A DNA stretch of 64,000 nt from Paracoccus sp. S-4012 (GTDB lineage: Bacteria > Pseudomonadota > Alphaproteobacteria > Rhodobacterales > Rhodobacteraceae), in contig NZ_WKKA01000003.1 in NCBI RefSeq assembly GCF_009674885.1, forward strand, positions 62,001 through 126,000, given 5' to 3'. Shown here one piece after another: positions 1 to 9,434 of the stretch. Under the pieces are notes generated by a model. That model was not told the DNA's origin, made no database searches, and worked only from the letters and a program-made list of their open reading frames with translations. A program made the translations under genes and the position numbers. The first letter of the stretch is position 1. The number at the start of each line of letters is the position of its first letter.

Positions 1-585
1 GACGTCATCCGCGGTGAGGGCTTCGCCCAGCCGAACCCGCGGCCGATGTTCCCGAACCCGCCCGGCCTGCTCAGGATCGAGCCCCATTCCGAGGGCCTGC
101 GCGAGCGCATCTGGTGGGGCGCGGGGTCGAACGCCACCGCCGTCTGGGCGGCGCGGCTGGGGATGAACCTGCAAAGCTCCACCCTCAAGGACGACGAGAC
201 CGGCGAGCCGTTCCACGTTCAGCAGGCGGCCCAGATCCGCGCCTTCCGGGAAGCCTGGAAGGAAGCTGGGCACGCCCGCGCGCCGCGCGTCTCGGTCAGC
301 CGCAGCATCTTCGCGCTCGTGGACGACCGCGACCGCGCCTATTTCGGGCGGGGCGGCGAGAGCGAGGATCAGATCGGCATGATCGACGCTCAGACCCGCG
401 CCATCTTCGGACGCAGCTACGCCGCCGAGCCGGACAAGCTGACGAAGGAATTGTCGGGCGACGAGGCGATCGCCGAGGCCGACACGCTGCTGCTGACGGT
501 GCCGAACCAGCTTGGCGTCGACTACAACGCCCATGTGATCGAGGCCATCCTGACCCATGTCGCGCCAGCCCTCGGCTGGCGCTGA
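1..585 (+). CDS. LLM-class flavin-dependent oxidoreductase (luciferase-like), 3' part
   Basis: The frame is open from base 1, so the gene begins upstream and about 194 C-terminal residues are visible. The segment with IWWGAGS followed by an EGL-type stretch and a late helix-rich tail resembles the C-terminal part of bacterial luciferase-like FMN monooxygenases, which are usually about 330-360 residues. That family uses reduced flavin supplied by a partner reductase to oxidise small organic substrates. The N-terminal flavin-binding part is outside the window, so the substrate cannot be judged. It ends 3 bp before the stop of the convergent MgtC-like gene. Confidence 0.6.
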   Translation, partial: DVIRGEGFAQPNPRPMFPNPPGLLRIEPHSEGLRERIWWGAGSNATAVWAARLGMNLQSSTLKDDETGEPFHVQQAAQIRAFREAWKEAGHARAPRVSVSRSIFALVDDRDRAYFGRGGESEDQIGMIDAQTRAIFGRSYAAEPDKLTKELSGDEAIAEADTLLLTVPNQLGVDYNAHVIEAILTHVAPALGWR

Positions 586-588
586 GGG

Positions 589-1071
589 TTACTCCTCCTC
601 TTCGTCGTCGATGCGGATGGTGTAGTCCTGCGTGAACGGGCGGCTGAGGACCAGCAGGCCCACGAGCGCGGCGGTCAGCAGCGCCGCGAGCCACAGCAAT
701 CCCAGCCCGCAGATGAGGCCGATCGCGCCCGAGGCCCAGATCGAGGCGGCGGAGCCGGCGCCATAGACCGTATGCTCCTCGCGGAAGAGGGCGCCGGCGC
801 CGATGAAGCCGATGCCGGTCATCACCCCGCTGAGGACCCGCCCAGGATCGATCGAGATCGTCTCGGTGTCGGTGCGGTAGGCGAACTCGACGATCGCCAC
901 CGTCAGCGCGCAGGACGCGAGCGCGATGATCGCGAAGGGGCGGAAGTCGATCGGCTTCTTGCGCAGGAACCGCTCCATCCCGAGGCCGAGCGACAGGATC
1001 AGCGCGACCGCGATCCGCAGGATCGCGTCGGCCCAGGTGAAATGCCCGGGGATGAAGACGGAGGCATCCAT
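589..1071 (-). CDS. MgtC/SapB family inner-membrane protein
   Basis: This is a small hydrophobic protein with about four to five membrane segments. It contains the MgtC-type core GLGMER near residue 28 and GIGFIGAGAL near residue 82, followed by an AASIWASGAIG segment. MgtC/SapB proteins sit in the inner membrane and are linked to survival at low magnesium or acid stress, in some species by restraining the F1F0 ATP synthase. The start is placed at the ATG at 1071; an upstream in-frame ATG at 1122 would add 17 residues that do not look like the family. The tail is acidic (DDEEEE). It is convergent with the monooxygenase and divergent from the hydrolase. Confidence 0.75.
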   Translation of the reverse strand: MDASVFIPGHFTWADAILRIAVALILSLGLGMERFLRKKPIDFRPFAIIALASCALTVAIVEFAYRTDTETISIDPGRVLSGVMTGIGFIGAGALFREEHTVYGAGSAASIWASGAIGLICGLGLLWLAALLTAALVGLLVLSRPFTQDYTIRIDDEEEE

Positions 1072-1145
1072 GCGGGCGAACGCGGCCCGCATCGCCGCCG
1101 TTCCGCCGCAATGGCGCTTCAAATCCGCCCCGTGCCGACGCTATC

Positions 1146-2852
1146 GTGGCAGCGGCCGCGGCCGCCCGTGGCGCTTGGTCACGAGAATTCCGCTTGGCGC
1201 GTCCCCGCACCTTCTTCGGCCTGCCGCTCCTGCCGCTGCTTCTGGGGCTGCTGTTCTTCGCGGTATCGCTGACCCCCTCGCTGATTCCGAGGAGCGGGGT
1301 GGTGCAGGGGGTCCTTGGCGGCGTCGTCGGGGCGGCGGGCTACATGATCGGGCGCTTTCTGCTGACCGTCTGGCGGCAGATGTATCTGCCGCTGCTGCGC
1401 GGCCGCAGGGCGGAGGCCGCGCATACCATCCTCGCCATCCCGATCCTCGGGGTGCTGGTCTTCTGCCTCGCCAATGCCGGCCGCTGGCAGAACCAGATCC
1501 GCGTGCTCATGGGCCGCGAGCCCGAGGAGAACGCGCGGGTCCTCGGCATGGTGCTGCTCGCCACCGCCGTCTTCGCGGCGCTGCTGATCCTCGGCACGCT
1601 GATCCGGGTGGCCTTCGACCGCACCCGGCGCCACCTCTACCGCTACATGCCCGAGCGCACAGCCGATGTCGCCGGCCTGATCCTCGTCGCCGCGGCGCTG
1701 TTCTTCATCACCCGAGACGGCATCGTCGACCGCCTGGTGCGCGCCGCGGACAACTTCTACGCCAGCGCGCAGGAGCTGTTCGAGACCGGCCCGCCGCCGC
1801 CCGGCGATCCCTTCGTGACCGGCAGCGCGGGCTCGCTCGTGGAATGGGCGGCGATGGGTCAGCCGGGGCGGGACTACGTGACCGGCGGGCCCGATGCCGA
1901 GGCGATTGCCGGTTTCACCGGCCGCCCCGCGCTGCGGCCGATCCGCATCTATGTCGGCCTCGCGCAGGCCGAAAGCGCCGAGGAGCGGGCCGAGGTGGCG
2001 CTGCAGGAGCTGATCCGCCAGGGCGGGTTCGAGCGCGAGGTGCTGATCGTGGCGATGCCCACCGGCACCGGCTGGCTCGATCCCGGCAGCATGGACGTGG
2101 TCGAGTTCATGCATGGCGGCGACATCGCGACGGTGGCGGTGCAGTACAGCTACCTGCAATCGCCGCTGGCGCTGATCCTCGAGACCGGCTCGGGGCTGGA
2201 TCAGGCGCGGGCGCTGATCCGCACGGTGCATGAATACTGGCGCACGCTGCCCGAGGACGGCCGCCCGAGGCTCTACATGCACGGGCTGAGCCTCGGGGCC
2301 TGGGCCTCGATGTTCGGCACCGACCTCTTCGCGCTCCTCGACGATCCGATCGACGGCGCGCTGTGGGCCGGGCCGCCGTTTCCCTCGTCCTTCTGGAACC
2401 AGGCGGTCGCGGCGCGCAATCCCGGCAGCCCCTATGTCGCGCCGGTGGTCGGCGACGGCCGCCTGATCCGCTTCGCCAGCCACTTCAAGCCGGCCGGACC
2501 GCCCGACGGCTGGGGCAACATGCGGCTGGTGTTCCTGCAGTATTCCAGCGATCCGATCGTCTTCTACGAGCCGACCTCGCTCTTCCGCGCGCCCGCCTGG
2601 ATGCGCGAGCCGCCCGCGCCGGACGTCTCGCCCGAACTGCGCTTCATCCCGGTGGTGACGCAATTCCAGCTGGCGATGGACATGGCGCTCGCCAACACCG
2701 CCCCGCCGGGCCACGGCCACGCCTACTACGCGCCGGACTATATCGGCCCCTGGCGGGCCGTGACGGCCCCGTCCGAGTGGACCGATGCCGACAGTGCGCG
2801 GCTGGCGGCCCATTGCGCCGGTGGGTTCCAGACCGGCTGCGGGGAGGGGTAG
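1146..2852 (+). CDS. Membrane-anchored alpha/beta-hydrolase (DUF2319 / Abhydrolase_9 type)
   Basis: The first 200 residues hold four to five membrane helices and a TPSLIPR motif typical of the Abhydrolase_9 N-terminal domain. The C-terminal 330 residues form a predicted alpha/beta-hydrolase with the nucleophile elbow GLSLG at about residue 380 inside LYMHGLSLGAWAS. The full length of 568 residues fits the family. Its function is unknown; an esterase or lipase-like activity facing the membrane is a guess from the fold. A GTG start is used here, and a TTG at 1194 is an alternative. The gene stands alone between divergent mgtC-like and convergent catalase genes. Confidence 0.75.
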   Translation: MAAAAAARGAWSREFRLARPRTFFGLPLLPLLLGLLFFAVSLTPSLIPRSGVVQGVLGGVVGAAGYMIGRFLLTVWRQMYLPLLRGRRAEAAHTILAIPILGVLVFCLANAGRWQNQIRVLMGREPEENARVLGMVLLATAVFAALLILGTLIRVAFDRTRRHLYRYMPERTADVAGLILVAAALFFITRDGIVDRLVRAADNFYASAQELFETGPPPPGDPFVTGSAGSLVEWAAMGQPGRDYVTGGPDAEAIAGFTGRPALRPIRIYVGLAQAESAEERAEVALQELIRQGGFEREVLIVAMPTGTGWLDPGSMDVVEFMHGGDIATVAVQYSYLQSPLALILETGSGLDQARALIRTVHEYWRTLPEDGRPRLYMHGLSLGAWASMFGTDLFALLDDPIDGALWAGPPFPSSFWNQAVAARNPGSPYVAPVVGDGRLIRFASHFKPAGPPDGWGNMRLVFLQYSSDPIVFYEPTSLFRAPAWMREPPAPDVSPELRFIPVVTQFQLAMDMALANTAPPGHGHAYYAPDYIGPWRAVTAPSEWTDADSARLAAHCAGGFQTGCGEG

Positions 2853-2880
2853 TGCCGCGGCGGGAAGAACGCCCCGGCCA

Positions 2881-2923
2881 GAGAAAAAAGAAAGAGCCTG
2901 CCGCATGCGAAAACGGCAGGCTC
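2881..2923 (-). terminator. Rho-independent terminator of the catalase gene
   Basis: A perfect 10-bp stem (2894-2903 with 2914-2923, GAGCCTGCCG and its complement) with a 10-base loop lies about 50 bp beyond the catalase stop. Read on the minus strand it is followed by a T-rich run (2881-2893), which is the classical intrinsic terminator layout. Confidence 0.85.
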
Positions 2924-2974
2924 GCGGATCGTGGATTGCGGCCATCGGCGAGCCGCAATCGCTTTCGCTCTGCC

Positions 2975-4486
2975 TCAGCCCTCGCCCATGCCCTCGGCGG
3001 GGCGGGGCGCGCTGCCCTCCTTCACCTTCCTCTCGATCCGCGCGCCCACGTCGCGGTCGATGCTCTTCCAGTAGTCGAAGGCGCGGCTCAGCACCGGCTC
3101 GCGCACGCCGCCGAGCAGGCTGCCCGCGACCTGGTCGACCAGTTCCGCCCGCTGCGCGTCGTCCATCACCTCGCGCACGAGCGTCCCCGGCTGGCCGAAG
3201 TCGTCGTCGTTCGAGCGCATCTTGTATGCGCTGCGGACCATCGGGCCGTCGGTCTCCCAGCCGTCCGTCATCGGCCCGGTGTCGTCGGCCCATTCGCGGC
3301 CGCCGCTGTTGGGGACATAGACGGGGGCGGCGCCGGTGTGATGGTAGTTCATCGGCCCGTCCATCATGTAGGTGTTCACCGGCACCTTCGGCCGGTTCAC
3401 CGGCAGCTGGTGGAAGTTCGCGCCGATGCGGTTCCTCTGGGCGTCGTTGTAGCCGAAGGCGCGGCCCTGCAGCATCTTGTCGGGCGAGAGGCCGATCCCC
3501 GGCACCGTGTTGCCGGGCGAGAAGGCGGCCTGCTCGATCTGCGCGAAGAAGTTCTCGGGGTTGCGGTTCAGCGTCATGACGCCGACCGGAATCAGCGGAT
3601 AGTCCGCATGCGGCCAGGTCTTGGTCAGGTCGAACGGGTTGAAGCGGTAGTCCTTGGCGTCCTCGTAGGGCATGATCTGCACCTTGAGGTCCCATTGCGG
3701 GAACTCGCCCGCCGCGATTGCGCGGAACAGGTCGCCGCGGTGATAGTCGCTGTCGCGCCCGGCCATCTCGGCCGCCTCGGCATTGGTGAAGAACTTCATC
3801 CCCTGGCGGGTGTGGAAGTGATACTTCACCCAGAACTTCTCGCCCTTGGCGTTATACCACATGTAGGTGTGCGAGCCGTAGCCGTTCATGTTCCGCCAGG
3901 TGCGCGGCAGGCCGCGCTGGCCCATCAGATAGGTGACCTGGTGCGCGCTCTCGGGGTTGCTGGTCCAGAAGTCCCACTGCATGTGGTTGTCGCGCAACCC
4001 GCTGTCGGGCAGGCGCTTTTGGCTGCGGATGAAGTGCGGGAACTTCATCGGGTCGCGGACGAAGAAGATCGGCGTGTTGTTGCCCACGAGGTCGTAGTTG
4101 CCCTCGTCGGTGTAGAACTTGAGGCTGAAGCCGCGCACGTCGCGCCAGGTGTCGGGGCTGCCCTGCTCGCCCGCCACGGTCGAGAAGCGGGCCAGCATCT
4201 CGGTCTGGGCGCCCTTCTGGAAGAGGGCGGCGCGGGTGTATTTCGACACGTCCTCGGTCGTCTCGAAGACCCCGAAGGCGCCGCCACCCTTGGCATGGGG
4301 CTGGCGCTCGATGGTCTTCTCGCGGTTGAAATGCGCCATCTGCTCGAGGAAGTGGACGTCGTGGAGCAGGACCGGGCCGTCCGGCCCGATGGTCAGCGAG
4401 TTGCGGTCGCTCGGCGCCGGGGCGCCGGTGCTCATGGTGGAGGGGCCGCTGCTGTTGTCGTTGGTGGTCTTGCCGTGCCGTGCCAT
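2975..4486 (-). CDS. Monofunctional heme catalase
   Basis: This 503-residue protein decomposes hydrogen peroxide to water and oxygen. The distal-pocket histidine is H64 in [12 protein letters not shown], the distal asparagine is N137 in GNNTPIFF, and the proximal heme-ligating tyrosine is Y346 in [11 protein letters not shown]. The length matches the small-subunit (about 500-residue) catalases. The gene is monocistronic, with its own intrinsic terminator and a 242-bp upstream gap shared with the end of the rpiR-type gene. No OxyR gene is adjacent. Confidence 0.95.
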   Translation of the reverse strand: MARHGKTTNDNSSGPSTMSTGAPAPSDRNSLTIGPDGPVLLHDVHFLEQMAHFNREKTIERQPHAKGGGAFGVFETTEDVSKYTRAALFQKGAQTEMLARFSTVAGEQGSPDTWRDVRGFSLKFYTDEGNYDLVGNNTPIFFVRDPMKFPHFIRSQKRLPDSGLRDNHMQWDFWTSNPESAHQVTYLMGQRGLPRTWRNMNGYGSHTYMWYNAKGEKFWVKYHFHTRQGMKFFTNAEAAEMAGRDSDYHRGDLFRAIAAGEFPQWDLKVQIMPYEDAKDYRFNPFDLTKTWPHADYPLIPVGVMTLNRNPENFFAQIEQAAFSPGNTVPGIGLSPDKMLQGRAFGYNDAQRNRIGANFHQLPVNRPKVPVNTYMMDGPMNYHHTGAAPVYVPNSGGREWADDTGPMTDGWETDGPMVRSAYKMRSNDDDFGQPGTLVREVMDDAQRAELVDQVAGSLLGGVREPVLSRAFDYWKSIDRDVGARIERKVKEGSAPRPAEGMGEG

Positions 4487-4629
4487 GATCCCTCACATCT
4501 CAATAAGTGGCGTAACTGTTCGGCGCGTATTGTGGCCCCAACAGCGGGGGGTCACAAGGCCGGGGGGCTTGGCGGCGGGTCAGTCGGAGGCGCGGTCGGG
4601 AGGGAGGCCGGGGTTCACGGGACAGGGGC

Positions 4630-4718
4630 GGTGCGCGCGGAGCACGCACCCTACGCGTTGAAATTCCACGCAGAAAGATCCGCGCCGCTTCGTATGGTGC
4701 GTGGTTTCCACGCACCAT
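4630..4718. repeat. Two inverted copies of a REP-like palindromic intergenic element
   Basis: Two related palindromes occupy the catalase-rpiR gap. The first, at about 4630-4655 and read on the minus strand, has the core GTAGGGTGCGTGC. The second, at 4691-4718, is a perfect 11-bp stem (4694-4704 with 4708-4718) around a TTT loop with the core ATGGTGCGTGG. They lie in opposite orientation. No T-run follows either, so they are not obvious terminators. Confidence 0.5.
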
Positions 4719-4728
4719 CGCCCCGACA

Positions 4729-5592
4729 TCACCGCGAGCGCAGCAGCTTGCTCCGGTCGTAAAGCTCCTCCAGCCGGGCCATCCGCGCGCGCGTCTCGTC
4801 ATGGGTCAGCGCCTGCACCGCCGCGAGCAGCGTCTCCACCAGCACCATCAGCACCGAGTTCGAATCCCAGGCCGAGGGCGCCTCGACATGCGCGGGAAAC
4901 ACATGCGTCGCGTGGCTGGCGGCGGGCGAGAGCCACTGGTCGGTAAAGAGGACGACCTCAGCCCCATGCTCGGCCGCCATCGAGGCCAGCGAACCCACCG
5001 CGCTCTCGTAGCGGCGGATGTCGAAGGCCACCAGCACGTCGCCCCGCTTCAGGTCGAGCATCGCGGGCGGCCAGCCCGAGGCGGCGTTGGCGATCAGCTG
5101 CACCCCCGGCCGGATCACCGTGAGGTGGGTGCAGAGGTAATCGGCGAGCGCATGGGTGATCCGGCCGCCGACCGCCAGCACCCGCCGCTCCGGGTCGGCC
5201 AGCAGGGCGGCGGTGGCGTCGAAGTCGCCGGGGTCGACCTGCGCCAGGGTCGCCTGCAGGTTGCCCGCCACGGCCGCGGCGAAGCGGTTGAGGACATGCC
5301 CCTCCGGCGCCGCGCCGGACCAGCGTTCGTGCTTCGCCAGCGGCGAGACGAGCTGCGCCGCCAGCTCGTCCCTCAGCGCCGACTGGAACTCCGGGTAGCC
5401 GCGGAACGAAAGCTTGTGGACGAGCCGCAGGACCGTGGGCGAGGACACCCCGGCCTCGGCGGCCAGCCGCGTGATCGAGACAAGGCCCGCGACCGGGTAG
5501 TTGCGCCGCAGATGCGCCGCCAGCTGCCGCTCGGCCGGGGTGAGGGCCCGCGAGGCGGCGTGGAGGCGTTCGAGCATGGTCTGCGGCTGCAT
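4729..5592 (-). CDS. RpiR/MurR-family transcriptional regulator
   Basis: This 287-residue regulator has an N-terminal RpiR helix-turn-helix (residues 1-78, with RLAAEAGVSSPTVLRL as the recognition region) and a C-terminal SIS domain (about 115-260) that in this family binds a phosphosugar or other small effector. It is divergent from the TRAP/catabolic operon starting at 5733 with 140 bp between starts, which makes it the likely local regulator of that operon. The effector is probably a pathway metabolite rather than a sugar phosphate, but that is inference. Confidence 0.85.
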   Translation of the reverse strand: MQPQTMLERLHAASRALTPAERQLAAHLRRNYPVAGLVSITRLAAEAGVSSPTVLRLVHKLSFRGYPEFQSALRDELAAQLVSPLAKHERWSGAAPEGHVLNRFAAAVAGNLQATLAQVDPGDFDATAALLADPERRVLAVGGRITHALADYLCTHLTVIRPGVQLIANAASGWPPAMLDLKRGDVLVAFDIRRYESAVGSLASMAAEHGAEVVLFTDQWLSPAASHATHVFPAHVEAPSAWDSNSVLMVLVETLLAAVQALTHDETRARMARLEELYDRSKLLRSR

Positions 5593-5732
5593 CGGACGCC
5601 CTCCCGGTCGGCGGGGAGCCTAGCACCGACCGGCGCATCCGGGAAGAATCGTAACAGCAGGGATACTCACGAAAAGATCTTGACGGATACCCGCCGCCGC
5701 GACAGCCTCGCAGCAGGTCTTGGGAGGGGCTG
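5593..5732 (+). promoter_or_regulatory. Divergent regulatory region of rpiR-type gene and TRAP operon
   Basis: This gap must hold both promoters. Two direct GGATAC copies at 5661-5666 and 5685-5690 are 24 bp apart and flank an AT-rich stretch. A TTGACG hexamer at 5680-5685 could be a -35 element for the rightward operon, although its -10 partner is poor. A strong ribosome-binding site (GGGAGGGG, 5722-5729) precedes the ATG at 5733. The repeat pair is a candidate operator. Confidence 0.3.
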
Positions 5733-6488
5733 ATGATCGCGACAACGGAGGTGAGGCATGCCGACGCGCCGGGGCAGTTCCTCTTCGTGTGCGAGCACGC
5801 CTCCAACGCCTTCCCGGAGGAGTTCGGCGGTCTCGGCCTCGATGAGGCCGCGCGGCAGGCGCATGTCGCCTGGGACCCCGGCGCGCTCGGGTTGGCGCGG
5901 GGGCTTTCGGACGTGCTCGGCTCGCCGCTGGTCGCCGCCACCGCCTCGCGGCTCGTCTATGACTGCAACCGGCCGCCCGACGCGCCGGGCGCGATGTGTG
6001 AGCGGTCGGAGGCGTTCGACATCCCCGGCAATCTCGGCCTCGACGCGGCGGCGCGGATCGAACGGACCGAGGCGGTCTATCTGCCCTTCCAGGCGGCGCT
6101 GACGCGGCAACTGGCGCGGATGCTGGCGCGGGGGAGGCGGCCGGTGCTGGTGACGATCCACAGCTTCACCCCGCTCTGGTTCGGCACCCCGCGGACGGTG
6201 GAGCTGGGCATCATCCACGACACCGACGCGAGCTTCGCCCTCGCGCTCGCCGACGCCGCGCGCGACCTGCCGCTGCGAACCGCGCTGAACCAGCCCTATT
6301 CCGCGGCCGACGGCGTCGCCCATACGCTGAAGCTGCACGCGACCCCGCACGGGCTGCCGCACGCCATGCTGGAGATCCGCAACGACCTGATCGCCGACGC
6401 CGCCGCGCAGGCGGCGATGGCCGCGCAACTCGCCCCGGTGCTGGAGCGCGCCCGCGCCGCGCTGCCGGTGAAGGGGAGGGCGGCGTGA
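5733..6488 (+). CDS. N-formylglutamate amidohydrolase family protein
   Basis: This 251-residue protein matches the N-formylglutamate amidohydrolase fold: an early CEHASN motif at about residues 20-25, a VYDCNRP segment near residue 75, and a later HSFTP metal/active-site region near residue 138. The classical enzyme releases glutamate from N-formylglutamate. Here it opens an operon with a TRAP importer, a glutamine-synthetase-like ligase and two dehydrogenases and there are no other histidine-catabolism genes. The more likely role is hydrolysis of a gamma-glutamyl amide made by the ligase, returning glutamate. That substrate is inferred from context. Confidence 0.85.
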   Translation: MIATTEVRHADAPGQFLFVCEHASNAFPEEFGGLGLDEAARQAHVAWDPGALGLARGLSDVLGSPLVAATASRLVYDCNRPPDAPGAMCERSEAFDIPGNLGLDAAARIERTEAVYLPFQAALTRQLARMLARGRRPVLVTIHSFTPLWFGTPRTVELGIIHDTDASFALALADAARDLPLRTALNQPYSAADGVAHTLKLHATPHGLPHAMLEIRNDLIADAAAQAAMAAQLAPVLERARAALPVKGRAA

Positions 6489-6994
6489 TGCCGGGCTGGG
6501 TGATCCGCACCGTCCGCATCGTCGAGGGCTTCAACTACTACGTCGGCCGCGCGGCGATGCTGCTCTTCTTCGCCCTCGGCGCGATCCTGCTCTGGTCGAT
6601 CATCGCCAAGGCCTTCTTCCGACCGCCGCTCTGGACGCAGGAGATGTCGCAGTTCACGCTGGTCGCCTATTTCATGCTGGGCGGTGCCTACGCGCTGCAG
6701 CTGGGCGCCAATGTCCGCATGGACCTGCTCTACCAGCGGTGGAGCCCGCGGCGCCGTGCGATGGTGGATGCCGTCACCGTCTTCGCGATGATCCTCTTTC
6801 TCGGCGTCATCATCTGGGGCGGGCTCGACAGTGTGATCTACGCGCTCGAGGTGGGCGAGCGGTCGCGCTCGGTCTGGCGGCCGTATCTGGCGCCGGTGAA
6901 GATCATCATCGTGACCGGCGCGGCCATGATGCTGCTGCAGTCGGTCTGCTTCCTGATCCGCGACATCGCCTTCCTGCGCGGCAAGGAGTTCTGA
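6488..6994 (+). CDS. TRAP transporter small permease (DctQ)
   Basis: The protein has about 168 residues and four membrane helices. It has the conserved WTQEMSQF segment between helices 1 and 2 that marks DctQ subunits. The start is the ATG at 6488, which shares a base with the preceding TGA; a GTG one codon upstream is possible. It is followed directly by the large permease. DctQ pairs with DctM in the inner membrane for sodium- or proton-driven uptake. Confidence 0.92.
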   Translation: MPGWVIRTVRIVEGFNYYVGRAAMLLFFALGAILLWSIIAKAFFRPPLWTQEMSQFTLVAYFMLGGAYALQLGANVRMDLLYQRWSPRRRAMVDAVTVFAMILFLGVIIWGGLDSVIYALEVGERSRSVWRPYLAPVKIIIVTGAAMMLLQSVCFLIRDIAFLRGKEF

Positions 6995-8334
6995 TGCCCT
7001 ACGAATACATCGCCGTCACGATGTTCGGGGGCATGCTGATCCTGCTGCTGACCGGCCAGCGGGTCTTCGCCGTCATCGGCTTCATCGCCGCGCTCGCGGG
7101 TGTCGCGCTCTGGGGCACGGGCGGCTCGGCCATTCCCTTCACCAGTGCAATCAAGCTGATGAACTGGTATCCGATGCTGACGCTGCCGATGTTCGTCTGG
7201 ATGGGCTACGTCATGTCCGAGACGCGCATGGCGGACGACCTCTACCGCATGTTCCACGTCTGGTTCGGCCCGGTGCCGGGCGGCCTCGCCATCGGCACGG
7301 TGCTGCTGATGGTGCTGATCTCGGCCATGAACGGGCTCTCGGTCGCGGGCCTCGCCATCGGCGCCACCATCGCGCTGCCCGAGATGCTGCGCCGCGGCTA
7401 CGACAAGGTGATGGTCACCGGCATCATCCAGGGCGGCTCGAGCCTCGGCATCCTGGTGCCGCCCTCGGTGGTGCTGGTCCTCTACGCCATGATCGCGCGG
7501 CAGCCGGTCGGGCAGCTGTGGCTCGCGGGGATGCTGCCAGGGCTGCTGATGGCGGCGATCTTCATCGTCTACATCGTGATCCGCTCCGGGCTGAAGCCGT
7601 CGCTGGGACCGCCGCTCCCGAAGTCGGAGCGCAACATCCCGCGGGCCGAGAAGCTGCGGCTCCTCAGCGCCGGCATCATGCCGCTGGTAATCTTCTTCTC
7701 GATGATGGGGCCGTTCCTCTACGGCTGGGCGAGCCTCGTGGAAGCCTCGGTGATCGGAGCGGCCGTGACCACCATCGTGGCCCTGGCGCGGGGGCGCTTC
7801 ACAAAGGCGGTGTTCGAGACCTGTTCGGTCCAGACCCTCGGCGTCACCTGCATGTTCCTGTGGATCCTGCTGGCCGCGCTGGCCTTCGGCGCGGTGTTCG
7901 ACGGCCTCGGCGCGGTGCGCGCGATCGAGGGGTTGTTTCTCGGCGAACTCGGCCTGTCGCCCTGGGGCGTGCTGATCCTGATGCAGCTGACCTTCCTGGT
8001 CATGGGCATGTTCCTCGACGACACCGCCATGCTGGTGATCGTCGCGCCCCTCTACATTCCGCTGGTGGCGAAGCTCGACCTCGGCATCCCGCCCGAGCAG
8101 GTGCTGATCTGGTACGGCATTCTCTACACCATCACCTGCCAGATTGCCTATATTTCGCCGCCCTTCGGCTACAACCTGTTCCTGATGCGCGCGATGGCCC
8201 CCGAGCATGTGACCCTGGGCGACATCTACCGCTCCATCGTGCCGATCGTGCTGCTGATGCTGCTGACCCTCGGCATCATCATGCGCTTCCCGGAGATTGC
8301 GCTCTGGCTGCCCAATCTCGTCTATTCCCGATGA
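6994..8334 (+). CDS. TRAP transporter large permease (DctM)
   Basis: The protein has 446 residues and about 11-12 membrane helices. DctM hallmarks are visible: GGSSLGILVPPSV near residue 147 and ISPPFGYNLF near residue 386. It forms the transport channel with DctQ and takes substrate delivered by the periplasmic DctP. The start ATG overlaps the TGA of dctQ by one base. The neighbouring ligase and dehydrogenases suggest import of an amino alcohol or amine rather than the C4-dicarboxylates of the founding system. Confidence 0.93.
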   Translation: MPYEYIAVTMFGGMLILLLTGQRVFAVIGFIAALAGVALWGTGGSAIPFTSAIKLMNWYPMLTLPMFVWMGYVMSETRMADDLYRMFHVWFGPVPGGLAIGTVLLMVLISAMNGLSVAGLAIGATIALPEMLRRGYDKVMVTGIIQGGSSLGILVPPSVVLVLYAMIARQPVGQLWLAGMLPGLLMAAIFIVYIVIRSGLKPSLGPPLPKSERNIPRAEKLRLLSAGIMPLVIFFSMMGPFLYGWASLVEASVIGAAVTTIVALARGRFTKAVFETCSVQTLGVTCMFLWILLAALAFGAVFDGLGAVRAIEGLFLGELGLSPWGVLILMQLTFLVMGMFLDDTAMLVIVAPLYIPLVAKLDLGIPPEQVLIWYGILYTITCQIAYISPPFGYNLFLMRAMAPEHVTLGDIYRSIVPIVLLMLLTLGIIMRFPEIALWLPNLVYSR

Positions 8335-8382
8335 ACCCCGAGGGTGGATCAACCACCCCTGAACCCAGCACAGGAGGAGAAG

Positions 8383-9417
8383 ATGACCACCCGACGCAAG
8401 TTCCTCGCCACCGGCGCCCTGGGCGGCGCCGCGGCGGCGCTGGCCGCGCCTGCGATCGCGCAGGGCGCGCCGCTCCGCTGGCGGATGCAGACCTATGCCG
8501 GCGCGGCCCTGGGCGAGCATGTCGCCAAGCCCGCCATCGACAGCTTCAACAAGATCGCCAACGGCCAGATGGAGATCGAGCTCTACTACGCCGACCAGCT
8601 CGTGCCCACGTCCGAGCTGTTCCGGGCGATGCAGTCGGGCACCATCGACGCGGTGCAGTCGGACGACGACTCGATGCAGTCGCCGACCGAGGTCACGGTC
8701 TTCGGCGGCTACTTCCCGCTGACCCTGCGCTACAGCCTCGATGTGCCGGTGCTCTTCAACCAGTACGGGCTGAAGCAGATCTGGGAGGAGGAATACGCCA
8801 AGGTCGGCGTCCAGCACATTTCGGCCGGGTCGTGGGACCCCTGCAACTTCGCCACGCGCGAGCCGATCAACAGCCTCGCCGACCTGAACGGCAAGCGCAT
8901 CTATACCTTCCCCACCGCCGGCCGATTCCTCGCCCAGTTCGGGGTCGTGCCGGTGCAGATCCCCTATGAGGACGTGCAGGTCGCCCTGCAGACCGGCGAG
9001 ATCGACGGCGTGGCGTGGTCCGGCATCACCGAGGACTACACCGTAGGCTGGGCCGACGTGACCAGCTACTACCTCACCAACCCCATCTCCGGCGCCTGGA
9101 TCGGACATTTCTTCGCCAATCAGGACCGCTGGAACGAGGTCCCCGAGCATCTCAAGGAGCTGATGCGGGTCTGCTTCGAGCAGTCGCATTACTACCGCCA
9201 GTGGTGGTACTGGGGTGGCGAGGCCGACCTGCGCGTGAACGGCCCGAAGCTGCAGCTGACCACGATCCCGGCCCAGGAATGGGCGCAGGTCGAGGCGGCG
9301 GCAGAGGTCTTCTGGGACGAGATCGCGGCCGAGTCCGAGATCAAGGCGAAGGTCGTGGAGATCTTCAAGAACTACAACGCAACCATGCTGAAGGCAGGCG
9401 CCCCCTACCGCTACTGA
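8383..9417 (+). CDS. TRAP transporter substrate-binding protein (DctP) with Tat signal
   Basis: This 344-residue periplasmic protein begins with a twin-arginine signal (TTRRKFLAT followed by an alanine-rich hydrophobic stretch ending near AIAQG). The ATG at 8383 is preceded by an AGGAGG site, so the longer upstream frame is rejected. The DctP arginine region (NGKRIYTFPTAGRFLAQ) and the EIDGVAWSG segment are characteristic. Several aromatic and acidic residues in the body could fit a cationic small ligand. Tat export implies folding, or possibly dimerisation, in the cytoplasm. Confidence 0.92.
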   Translation: MTTRRKFLATGALGGAAAALAAPAIAQGAPLRWRMQTYAGAALGEHVAKPAIDSFNKIANGQMEIELYYADQLVPTSELFRAMQSGTIDAVQSDDDSMQSPTEVTVFGGYFPLTLRYSLDVPVLFNQYGLKQIWEEEYAKVGVQHISAGSWDPCNFATREPINSLADLNGKRIYTFPTAGRFLAQFGVVPVQIPYEDVQVALQTGEIDGVAWSGITEDYTVGWADVTSYYLTNPISGAWIGHFFANQDRWNEVPEHLKELMRVCFEQSHYYRQWWYWGGEADLRVNGPKLQLTTIPAQEWAQVEAAAEVFWDEIAAESEIKAKVVEIFKNYNATMLKAGAPYRY

Positions 9418-9434
9418 GCGGGGGGCAGGCGACG

